This document shows positions 35,648 through 47,100 of a stretch of 64,000 bases of DNA, in pieces (the stretch's first letter is position 1; every line of letters begins with the position of its first letter). The translations under genes were made by a program, and so were the position numbers. Source of the DNA: Tribonema minus. Taxonomy: Eukaryota; Sar; Xanthophyceae; Tribonematales; Tribonemataceae. The notes beneath the pieces were generated by a model. That model ran no database searches and had not been told where the DNA came from. It worked only from the letters and a program-made list of their open reading frames with translations. The DNA lies in NCBI GenBank assembly GCA_017506865.1, contig JAFCMP010000043.1, positions 1-64,000 of the forward strand, read 5' to 3'.

Positions 35648-38600
35648 ATGGTGCCTCGACCGCCCTTGCGGTGCCTCTTGCTCTCCCTGTCCGTTGCAGC
35701 GTGCTGCACGGCCTTCAGGGCTTCAACTCTTGTAGCCAGCCAGCAGAATCGTTGCAGGCGCCAATTAGACGGCACCACCAGCAGCAGAGGGAGGTGTAGA
35801 GGTGGCACCACCATGGCTGCTGGCGAGGGTACCGTGACTCCATCCGCCATTCACATCATGATGAATGGACTGCCAGGGAACATGGGCAAGGAGGTCGCCG
35901 CCGCCTGCCTACGCAAGGGCTTCAAGATGGCGCCTTACTCTCTTACTGGACCGCAAATACAAGACACGGAAGTGACCGTGGACGACATGTCGGGAGGCGA
36001 ATCCTTCACTGTGGGGCTGCTTAAGGATGGCGCGGAGGGCACGGACGAGAAGATTCTCGAGATGAAGGCCAGGTTTGGCTCGGATCTGATCTGCATCGAC
36101 TACACACACCCCACCGCCGTCAACAGCAATGCGGAGCTGTATGCGAGGCTGGGGCTGCCGTTTGTGATGGGGACCACTGGGGGGGACAGGAGCAAGCTGA
36201 TGGAGGACACTGTGAAAAGCGGGGTGTACGCCGTCATCGCTCCTAACATGGGCAAGCAGGTATGCGTCATGAACAGCTGCATACCTGTACATACTGTATT
36301 CTGAACAACACAGCAAGCACTTCTCTGAACCATGCATGCAGTATCAAAAGTGAAGTGCAAATTCCGCCGCGCTGATGTCCAGTGAGAACTCTTCTCGCAT
36401 TTTTTTCATGCTCTATTTTTTGTTTAGAGAGTTCTGCAGAGTTTTTGGGGCCTGTGCCTCACATTCACAGGTGCTTTATCAGCTACGGCCGCGTGTATTT
36501 GGTCAGTGACAAAGTCTGGAGGCAATGCATGATGCTTGCACATCGGATTGTCGGGCTGCGCCGTATTTAGGCAGCAGCAAATTTGACAGTGCAAGTTTGC
36601 ATCGACAGAAAACTGCATATCGCGCAGGAGGGTCCCCTCAGAAATATTTCAGGGCTGAATCTCTATTCTGCTGGCTGCGTCATGCCGGATTCTCTTTCAT
36701 CTGTCGGTGCAACTGCCATGAAGAACTTGCCAGGCCATGCAACATTGCTTTTGTCAAGCGCATGAGTCGTCCTGGTTAGCTGAGGGCCATCGCGAAGCTT
36801 TGACATTGTGTACGGCTGTGTGCGCAAACGGAAACTTGGCACTCCTGAACTACTCACACCATAGCTTTGTCGCACGTGTCGCCATTGACGGCATGGCAGA
36901 CACTGTAGGGTGCTTTTGATTTGATGGGTAGGTACAGAGTTGGTTGCCATTGATGCATACCAGTCCAGTCCAGCAGTGCTCAGAGCTAGACAGCAGCGAC
37001 ACAGCTTCCACCCTAATAACAACAGAGTGACCACAACTGACACTTCGTGTTACAATATGGCGCTGTTGCACAAGTAGGATTGCATACCCTAGTTGAGGTG
37101 TGCACTTGACATTGCCTTTTTGTTTTCGAGCTGTTCTGGATCAGCTGCAGATCATTGATGTAGGCGACTCAGCAACCCCGAGCTGGCTTGCGCAGGTGTG
37201 CTGTGGGTAGTCATACCACTTCCTTCCTTCCTTTCGTCAGCTGCCTTGATCTCATATATCAGCGGCGATTACGGTCATTGGTGGAAGGCACTTGCGGCTA
37301 ACCATCCCTTATCACCTAGAGCTCTACGATCTTTTGATTCTTTGTCATATTACTTGTCAATGGTACCTCAACGCCCATCGCGCAGATTGTGGCGCTGCAA
37401 ACGGCCATCGACTACATGGCGCGCGAGTTCCCGGGGGCTTTTGGGGGGTACAGCCTGGACATCACGGAGAGTCACCAGTCCAGCAAGGCGGATACCAGCG
37501 GCACGGCCAAGGCGCTGGCAAATGATTTCGCCGTGCTGACGGGTGCGCCTTTTGACGTGGAGAGCGAGATCACGATGATCAGAGACGCGCCTGGGCAGAA
37601 GGTAAGGTTGTGGTTGCTGAAGCAGTGCTCGTCGTCACGTGGGGGGTGCGTGAAGTACGTGTTTTGGAACTTCGCTGTAGATGTTGCAGTTTCATCAAGG
37701 AGAGTCACCAGTTGAGCAAGGCATACCAGCGGCACTGCCAAGGCGCTGGCAAACGACTTCGCCGTGCTGACGGGCGCGCCGTTTGACGTGGAGAGCGAGA
37801 TCACGATGATCAGAGATGCGCCGGGGCAGAAGGTGAGGTTGCTGTTGTAGCAGTGTTCTTTGTCACACGGGGGCTTGAAGTACATGTTGTGGTGACTGCG
37901 TGCTGTAGATGCTGCACTTCAAGTAGGGAGGGCACTTGGACCACACGCACTCTCTCACGCTGCTGTAATCATGTTGAGAGATACGTGTAGAGCTGCACTG
38001 CTGGGGTTGTTGACTACAGGAAGCTGCTGTTGTTGAGCATCGTGCATGCCTTGGCACTCTGTTGTGTTACTGAGCATTGATAATGTCATCAGTGATGGCA
38101 CACCGGTTGTCTGCAGTTATTCTCAGAGAGGTTTGCAGCCTTGCATATGTCAAGTCCATTGCAACATTCGGCATACCCAAAAAGTGCCTGGCGGGTGGCA
38201 TGCAGTGCACCATGGAGTACACGTATTGTCCATCTGCACTTTCGGTCAAATGCTTTGAAGCTTGCACAGTTGATGGCAAGTGCGCGCATGGTACAGTCTC
38301 TTAATCAAGCCGCTTCATCGAGCCAATGCGACGCCATCCATGTTCCAGGCACTGCCGCCCTGGTGCAGTCGATGAGTTGCTCACACACTTCAACTGTGAC
38401 ACACTTGTGTGCGCATCAAAGCACCGACTCGTGAACGCACAGTCGCGCTAGCCTGCTGACAGCGCGCCGGCCTCGAGCCTGACGCATAGCCGCTCATCAC
38501 GGCAAGCAGCGCGCGTCACTACGCCCTCATCATCGAATCGCCGCTAATCACGACTACCGTAGCAGAGCGTGTCAGGGCGCGTATCACTGCACCCTCTCAT

Positions 38601-39202
38601 CATCCAATCCCCCGCGCCCTGCCGCGCTTCACCGCGTCCCCCAGGCGTTCGGCGTGCCGGAGGAGTACCTCGGGGGGCACGCGTTCCACACGTACTCGCT
38701 CAATCATTGGGTCATTGAATCCGCCGCTGATCATGGCTAGCAGCGCGTGTAACGGCGCCCTCTCATCATCCAACCCCTCGCGGCCTGTCGCATTGCGCCG
38801 CATTTCACAGGCGTTCGGCGTGCCGGAGGAGTACCTCGGGGGGCACGCGTTCCACACGTACTCGCTCAATCATTGGGTCATTGAATCCGCCGCTGATCAT
38901 GGCTAGCAGCGCATGTAACGGCACCTTCATCATCCAACCCCTCGCGGCCTGTCGCATTGCGCCGCATCCCGCAGGCGTTCGGCGTGCCGGAGGAGTACCT
39001 CGGGGGGCACGCGTTCCACATGTACTCCCTCAGGAGCGGCGACGGCACGGTCGAGTTCCAGTTCCGGCACAACGTGTGCGGGCGCCGCATGTACGCGGAG
39101 GGCACCGCGGACGCCGTGGAGTTCCTCGCGCGCCAGATGGCCTCCAACGCGCAGAAGCGCGTGTACAACATGATAGACGTGCTCAAGATGGGCGGCATCT
39201 GA
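35648..39202 (+). CDS. dapB: Dihydrodipicolinate reductase (4-hydroxy-tetrahydrodipicolinate reductase), plastid-targeted
   Basis: Catalyses the NAD(P)H-dependent reduction step of lysine/diaminopimelate synthesis. Exons 35648-36259, 37386-37601 and 38975-39202 (TGA), all phase 0, give 351 residues. The dinucleotide loop NGLPGNMGKE is at about residues 73-82; VIAPNMGKQ ends exon 1; exon 2 has ESHQSSKADTSGTAKAL, the family's substrate and catalytic segment; exon 3 has VPEEYLGGHAFHMYSL and HNVCGRRMYAEGT. The order and spacing follow the plant-type enzyme rather than typical E. coli DapB. The N-terminus (LRCLLLSLSVAACCTAFRAS) is a hydrophobic signal followed by Phe and a basic Ser/Arg-rich stretch, as in bipartite plastid leaders of red-lineage secondary algae. 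An earlier in-frame codon at 35510 is not ATG-supported. Intron 2 is inflated by exon copies. Confidence 0.93.
37259..37350 (+). mobile_element. Fold-back element fragment in dapB intron 1
   Basis: About 88 bases (CAGCGGCGATTACGG to TTTGTCATAT) match the right end of the element at 41726-41814. It ends about 36 bases before the exon 2 acceptor at 37385, so it supplies much of the sequence upstream of that acceptor. Confidence 0.8.
37690..37832 (+). repeat. Copy of the 3' half of dapB exon 2
   Basis: About 143 bases, nearly identical to 37464-37601 and including the CAGAAG|GTgAGG donor, but with small deletions that break the reading frame (GAGCAAGGCATACCAGCGGC against the exon's GCGGATACC version). 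It is followed by intron text that also repeats the text after exon 2. Confidence 0.93.
38162..38974 (+). repeat. Tandem copies of the 5' edge of dapB exon 3
   Basis: Two near-identical copies at 38646-38710 and 38811-38875 precede the true exon at 38975, with 165 and 163 base spacing. Each keeps an AG acceptor (CCCCAG, TTCACAG) and the first ~55 exon bases (GCGTTCGGCGTGCCGGAGGA...), then leaves the exon into GCTCAATCATTGGGTCATTG and an in-frame stop. A far more decayed copy (encoding FGIPKKCLAGG) is at 38162-38215. Confidence 0.93.
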
Positions 39203-39962
39203 TGGCAGCGGCGGCAGCGGCTGCAGCAGTGGCGCTGCGCGTGAAGGCGAAGGCTGAGGCGAGGCGGTGGTGGCGGCGGCGGCGGCGCTGCGCATGAATC
39301 GCTTGCTGGCGCGTGTCGCTGTGTCGTGGCGGTGGCGGCACGGCTTGCCCGGGGCGTGCTGTGAGGGCGGGCAGGCAATGCGTGCTGGCGCACAAATTGC
39401 GATTGCTAGTAGTGCAGGGGTAGGGCAGGGCAGGCAGTGCGCCGGTCTGCGGTCACGTTGGCTGGCGTGGCTGAGGGGACACTGTGCGAGGGACGATGCG
39501 CTGACTTGTTCGGCAGCGGGGCAAATTTACCCTTAGTGCTTGCCTGTTGTTGGTTCACTGCTCAGTGTGCGAAGGTGCAGGGAGCATCGGTGGGGTCAGC
39601 AGCTGGGGTGGCGAAAGTGGGGCAACACAAGGACGGGCGCAGGGCGAGGCTTTTATACATATAACATGACTGCATTGTTCGCATTGAACATGGTTGTGCG
39701 AGGGGTGATTATGTTTTTCCTTATTTTCTGTTTTTCTCGTCGTCTCAGTTGATCTTGAAGTTCACTTTGAAGTTCGGGTCTTCGGTGAAGGACGTGAAAA
39801 GTGCAGCAATACTGCAGTACAGGATCACGCGTTCAGGTTCGCGCGTGGTAGAGCTGTAGACCACCGAAAAGCATCATTAAATTCAAGCAGGACATCTGGA
39901 TCCTGCAGTCACAGATCCCTCAAGCATATCTCTCAGTGCGCCATCAGACTTGAGCTTAGACG
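39203..39962. other. Intergenic stretch between dapB and the metaxin-like gene
   Basis: Same-strand genes; 760 bases. GC-rich at first, then AT-rich with TTTTT runs near 39710-39740. Should hold the dapB 3' end and the promoter of the next gene. No motif is firm. Confidence 0.5.
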
Positions 39963-41064
39963 ATGGCCTGGTGGTGGGGAGCTGGCAACAGTTTCAATGC
40001 TGAATCTTTGCTGCTCCAGAGTTTCAACAATGACAAGTCCTGCCAGTCCCAGGTCCGCCTGGGCAATGCGTCCAGCAACCCACCCGTGTTGATACAGTTC
40101 CGTCCTGCCTGGACTGAACAGGCCTACCTCAGATTCTCGGGCATACCCCACAGGCTGGAGAACAGCAGGTTCGCCAGCAGCGAGGTCACCGGCACCTACC
40201 CTCAGCTGCAGGATGGCCACTTCTTGCTGCCCGGTGGGGCCATCGTGCAGCACCTGACGACCTACAGGAGGGACCTCGACAGCAATCTTACGGGGTTGGA
40301 GAGGGCGGATGCTGTGGCCTTTGCGGCGGTGGTGAAGGACGTGCTGGCGCCGCTGCTGGAGGCGGTGAGTGCGAGCTGAGCGCTGGTGACTGAGCGTTGC
40401 AGCAGCGTTGGGCAGCAGTTGCAATGCGTCTCGTAGCTGTGCGTCGCTGCCGTCGTGCAGCGGGTGCCGGCTGTCGCCTGTCTGCATGTTGCAATGTCGG
40501 CATGTACTACGTCACCAACACCAAGTACAAGTCATGGGTCATGTCATCTCGACAGGGGCAGCGTACAAAACACAAGTAGGGAGCACCAAAAGATTCCAAG
40601 TAGAGTATGCACCTTCACCGATGAGCAGAGTCGTTGCGCATTCTGTGTTGAGCACTGCGCTACCTGTGAATGCACAGGCCACTTCAGGCTTTCAGGCACA
40701 CTGATACATATGCCTCATTTCATGCCATTGGGCATGCTATCGTCCAGCGCGCTTGGGTTGATTGCCAAACGCACAAGTTGAAGCACATGCTGGCAAGTGT
40801 GGCAACGCCAAGATTGCACTCGCATGACCGGCATAACAGAGCTTCCAAGGCACAAGACACCCCATGACACCATTAAGGTCTGGTAGACAATGCATTGCCC
40901 CAGCACAGCAGTGCCGCTGCCGGCAGTGCTGTGGCCAGTACATCATTGTGCCCAACGTCAATGCACGCTGTTGCGGTGCAGCGCAGCCACCACAGTGCGC
41001 AACTGCATTGCATTTACACAACCTCAGCACCCAGTGGCGCTCGCGACCAGCAACGAAACAAATG

Positions 41065-41102
<38 letters not shown>

Positions 41103-44100
41103 ATCCACATCCACCATGACCCCGCTGATGACGACATGACGGTTCTGTCCCCTGCCGGTCACTTCGCTACAACTCAGATTCGCTGGAGCGCCGATGAGAG
41201 AGACGTGCGCCGCACCGTGGAGAGGCCCATGCGGCGCGCGCTGCCGCCGCCGCTGCGCTACGTGGTGCCGTGGCTGGAGTCGCGCGCCGCGATCGCGAAC
41301 GCCGCTGCCGCGTGCGGGCACAGCAACGTCAGGGGCAGTCAGGCAGAGGGGAGGGATGAGAAGGGGGTTCCGCTGGAGCAGGTGCGCGCTAGGCGTTGCT
41401 GCGCTGCCTATATACTTCAAGTATGAAGTCATATGAAAACAAATCAAATGACCGTAGAGCTCTAGGTGACAAGAAGTGGTTAGCCGCAAGTACGAGTCAA
41501 GCAGTGCCATCATATCCACAGTAGTAAAAAGACTTCTGTGTGCAAGCTTCTCAGCATATATGCTGACCTCTGTGTTGGGCTGCCGGCTGGAGCTGGCCTA
41601 CCGAACACGTGAGACCTTTCCAATACTGAACATCCATGCCTCGAACGCTAAAAGCTTGCACACAAAGTGTCATTTTGACTGGTGGATACGGTGGTATCGT
41701 TTGACTCGTGGCCAATTGCTGCAGCAGCGGCGACCACGGTTACTGGTGGAAGGCACTTGCGGCTAACCATCCCTCGTCACCTAGAGCTCTACGATCTTTT
41801 GATTCGTTTTCATATATTCACAAGGCATTATTGGGGGCACTGTGTGAGGTCAAATCACGCACATTCATGAAAGTAGTGGTGCAGTGTGACCTCATTATTG
41901 TGTGAAGTTGTGTGTGCGCTGAGGGGGGGCAACGCCAGCGCCCAGCGCGAGCGGTGCTCTACCCGACCGGTGTTGCTGCCGCTGGCAGGGCCTGAACGTG
42001 TGTAACCCTAACCCTAACCCGTAAACGGACACCCGTTGTTGAGGCGCACGTGCTTACATTGCAGCAAGAGAGACCGTAGGATCCGCCCTTCCTACAGTGT
42101 CTATCATCCCGTGCAACCGCGCTGAAGCGCTGTGGAGACGTGTCTCTGGAGGAGGCTGGCTTCACGCAGTGCACCCCCTTGCTGTCCTGTCCGCAGGCCT
42201 GCCATCAAGTAGGTTTTTGCAGGCGCTGCTCCCGCACGCACATCACATCAGCTCATCTGAACTCCATACTCTTCATGCGTGCTGTTACAGCCAGCGGGCG
42301 CGGTCACAAATGATGCTGCGCCATGCGAGGCGCTCGCGTAGGGCGGTGTGTCAGACGTCTTTCAGGGCATTATGGTGCATGACGCGGCTGGCGTTCTGGC
42401 GTTCGCGGCCTATATTTTTGTCTGAGGCACCGAGTGCCTGGTGTGCACTGATCTATCATGCAGCTCTTGAGCTGCGCGAACTTGCAGTATGCTACGCGCA
42501 CTGTTCGCCTGATATCTTTTGTCTCTTTCGGCGGCAAGCTGGACTCTTCGGGGGCAGCGCTGGGCCTTCAAGTATCGCTTTGCATGCCCCCCCCCCTGTT
42601 GTGCTGGTGGCGCCTGGCTCTACTCACACATGCATGGAGCCATCATACCCTAAATAGGGTCCTAACCCTAGCCCACCTTAACTTAGCTGCAAACCCTGAG
42701 CCCTAACCCTGAGCCCTAACCTCCGCGACGCCCCCCGCCACGGCAGCTCTTGCTCAATTCCAACCCTAGGCCTTCACCTCTGCGTCCCCTACGTTGCCTG
42801 CCGCGGCAGCTCCGCCAAGCAGCATTAGGCTGCCCTGAATGCGCGTCTGGGCGCAAGGCGTCCCACTTCATATCCTGACCCTAGCCCACCTTACCCTAGC
42901 CCTAGACACCCCAACCCTAAGCCCTAACCACCGCAACCGCTACAATGCCCCCCGCCGCGCGGCAGCTCCTAGAGTCTGCGAAGCGACACTACGCCGCCCT
43001 GAATGCGCGCCTGGGCGACAAGGCGCCCCTACTTCTTATCCTAGCCCTAGCCCACCTTACCCTGGCCCTACACCCTGACCCTAAGCCCTGACCACCGCAA
43101 CCCCTACCATGCCTTCCGCGGCAGCTCCTGGAGTCTGCGAAGCGGCACTACGACGCCCTGAATGCGCGCCTGAGCGACAAGGCGCCCTACTTCTTTGGCG
43201 CAGCGCCCTAAACCCTAATTCGAATTTCAAGGCCTAACCTCCGCAACCCGTGCGACGCCCCCCGCCGTGGCAGTTCTTGCCCCAAGCTTCAATCTTTGCG
43301 TTCTCTATGACGCCTGCCGCGGCAGCTCCTGGAGTCTGCCAAGCGGCACTACGCCGCCCTAAATGCGCGCCTGGGCGACAAGGCGCCCTACTTCTTTGGC
43401 GCAGCGCCCTGCACGCTCGACGCGATCGTGTTCGGGCACCTGGCCGCGGCTCTGGCGGACGTCACGCTGGCGCCCGTCGTGCCGCAGTACGCAAACCTGC
43501 TGAGGCAAGTGGGTCCGGTGCTCAGCAAATTTGCCCAGACGAAAGTATTTTGACTCTGATAATAATTCTCAGCAGATCTGCCTCTCTGCTGAGCCCTGAG
43601 AGCCCATGTAACCGAGCACCCAAGATTGCCAGGCACTTGTGTCATGGCGAACATCGCGCTGGCGCGCGTCGTCCCGCAGTACGCCAACCTGCTGAGGCAA
43701 GTGTGTCTGGTGCTCAGCAGCTGACGCGCTGACTCACTGCCGAGACAGGTGTGTGTCGACGCCCCTGCCTGAGGAAAGTGCGACAGGTGCTCGGCAGAAG
43801 GTGCTGACTGGGCAGGTGTGTCAAAGTGTGTCACGTGCTTAGCGGCATGTGCTACCTGGGCAGGTGTATGTCGACGCTCGTGCCGCAGTACGCGAGTCTG
43901 CTGAGGCAAGTGCGTCAGGTGCTCAGCAACACTGCCAAGATGAATGTATCAGCGGCGACTACGGTTCTTGGTGAAAGGCATTTGACCGCACCTCGTCACC
44001 TAGAGCTCTACGATCTCTTGTTTTGTTTCCATATCAATGCTCAGCAGATGTGCTGAGGCAAAAACATGCTGGACGCGCGCTCTGCCGAGCACTGAGGGAT

Positions 44101-47100
44101 CTGCGCAGCGCCGGCCAGCGTCCATGTCACCAAACAGCCCAAGATTGACGAGCATTGGTGCTTCGTTGTGTGCTGGCGTGAGGGCGTGCGCCTGCGCCGA
44201 CGGCAGCCGTCATGCGGAGCGCTGCGCGTGGCAGCTCACGCTGCCAGCGCATCAGCGCTCAACTGAGTGTAGCGCGCGCGTAATCGCCACACACACACGT
44301 GGGGAGGCGTGAATGATTTTTTTTTTTACCATACACCTTGAAGCACGTGTAGCGGCTGCGTGAACTGACGACAACGCTGATAGCCAGTCTCAACACAGGA
44401 TATGCTACATGCGATGAAGTTTGGGATGCGCACTTTTTCCTGCCATGTCGCGCACACGCCGCCATGCTGTAGCATGAAAGAAAAACCAGGAAGGATTTGG
44501 GCGGTCGCGCCTTCACGTTTGCAGTGGGCACGCATAGGAAGCGCAGAAGAGTTATGAGGTGTCAACACCGCCAGGGCGTGGCATAGTCGAGTGCAAAAAC
44601 ACACCGACTCTGAATAGACAGCATCAGTATGACACGGCTCAACGGCAACACATCGCAAGCTGCTACAAGGTTTCCACTCATGGCATCAACACACCTCAGC
44701 CGGAAACCGGATTTAACAGGAGCACATTTATTCTGCCGGGCTGGTGCCGTTGCAGGTTTTTCAACAACGTTGTCGCCAGCTACTTCTGCAGCGACATGGC
44801 GGCATGTCACCCGGCGCGGATCGACAGCAATGATGTTGAAGTTTTCACTGTGAGTGCTCAACACACACTATCTTTCAAAACGTTGCAGTACGTCATCACA
44901 ATGATGAATTGCGTCACCAGGTCTGACTGTTACCGCCCTTCCTGCATGGCACGGTGGCCTCCCAAATGGTGTATTGCGTTACAACAAGCCACATTTGGTC
45001 AGGCAAGACTGCGCTTCGCGCAATCATCTGCTCCAATGGTCTTGATACTATGAAAGACCCCACTATATGGTACTGCTGCGTGTGGTATTGCCACTTCCCA
45101 ATGGCACATCGCTGCTGCATTGTTACTGCTGTTTGAACCGAGATCTGCGCAAAGACCATGCGGGTGTGCCATGGGTGTTGTCGCATCATGATGTTAAGCA
45201 CAACGCCTGCGCACCTACAGTAGGTCAAAAATACAGCAAATCCTACCATCTTGAATACACGGCAAATCCCGTTTTTACCGCCATTGGCTGTGCGCCGCAT
45301 CGTCACTTGTCGATAGCGCACTGTGTTGGGGCAACCCACGTGTTGTACCCTGTGCGCTGTATGTCGTCAGAGGCCATATGTCTGACCATTGAACTGCTTT
45401 TTGCGCTGGCCGCATCTCAAGGCATCTCAAGGCAGCACCTTGAAGTACTGTTATCTGCGACGCTGATCATGCGGCAGTGACCACCCCTTGTGACCGACTG
45501 CTAAGTTTACTATGTTTGTTGACATGTCGCTTTGCGTGCATTTGGCTGTGCTTGCAGCCGGCAATGGCGCGCGCCAATGCCGTCAACGCGGAGAACACGT
45601 TCAATCAGGTGCTGCTGTGATCCAGATTGTGTGAAGCATAGCCCATGAATCATGATATGGCAGTAATCAAGAGCTTTTTGCATTCATAGCATTGTCACAC
45701 AGCAACACACTAGCGGGGGCTTCTCATGATGCACTTGAGGCATGAGCGCGTGGGTTATACTTCGTGAGCGCGAGTTATACTTCAACTGTGCCCATGCACT
45801 GCCAGCACCCGTAGAGGACAGTGTGGTGATGGCAGAGCGCCGCGCGGTATGCGCACATCGCCGCTGGCACCGCATAGATTTATGAGTATTGTCTGCATGC
45901 GCCCGTGAGCATCAAGCATATGTCTTGCCAGCACAGGGCGGTCATCATTGGCACATACACGCTAATGCATTTGAAGGCACCGCGCTGTGAGGACAGTTCT
46001 GGTCTGCCTGCCATCCATGGTATTACTGGTCGTTGGCTGCAGAGAAACCGCCTAGCCGTCTTCACGCAACCGTCGTCGTGTTCTCCCTCATGCCTTCCGC
46101 CGAAAGCAAGCTGACCTCACATTGTGAAACTCGCACAAGCTGCACTGGCGTTCATTCAATTCCAGCGGCACACATCCTGGAACTTGACATCTGCCATGGC
46201 GCTGCAAATATGGCCAGGTGGAGACCCGCTACCGCCACTGTGATGAGCGTTGCCACCGTGTGCTCTCATGTGGTTTGCGCTGTATGTCCCATATCGCGTC
46301 GCGCCTATGCTGTTACTGCAGCTGAGCGGCTGCGCAATATGCGCACAGGCGGCGCCCGCGCCTGATCCGTTTCAGCCGTACGCATTACGGAACCCGGCGC
46401 TGGTGGCGCCGCAGCGCGCCGCCGCTGCCGCCAGCGCCGGCGGAACGCCCGCAAAGCAAGGTGCGTTGCTGCAAAGGCTACTGCAGATTGCAGGTTGAGT
46501 GGCGGCTTAGAGCACGGATGGTGCACGCAAACACGCGCGAACAGCCACGCGAACAAGTGCGAACAGTGATCGAACAGCGTCAAACAAACCAGAACAGGCC
46601 GGAAACAGGCAAAAAGGAAACCAGAACAGGCGCCGCAGCGCATCGCTGCTGCCACCAGCGCCAGCGGAACGCCCGCAAAGCAATGTGCGCTGCTGCCAAG
46701 GCTGGCAGTGCTGAGCAATCATGAACTTGAAATTGAACCATTTGAAGGCAACTAACTGCATCTGAATTACGCCTTTTCTGGTTGAGCACTGCTTGCTCAT
46801 TGGAACCAAACGCTGGCATTGTTAAAACGATGAGCGCAGAAGCAGAAGGCTGTCCGTGACCTTTTGCGTAGTTGATCTGCACTTCGCCTCTCACTCGCCT
46901 TCTTACAGAGCAGGCGCACCCAGCGAAGGAACACTACTTTGTGTGGGGCACTTGCAGCCGCCAAATGCCTCGTGTGGAGAGCCGTGACAGTGTCCGCTGC
47001 TTCTAGCTAAGTCCAGCACATGTACCTGTCCAGCGCTGCTTGCATTTCGCCCGTCGCTGCACAGCAGCGCGCACAGCAGCCGCCGCGTCACTCTGGGCCA

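Noticed and set aside
38600..38880. Extra dapB exons (alternative exon cassettes)
   Set aside because: The two upstream copies have acceptors but no good donor before an in-frame stop, so they are decoys or terminal alternatives rather than cassette exons.
40864..41139. ORF ending in a His-Thr dipeptide run
   Set aside because: It is only the (CA)n microsatellite read through in frame.
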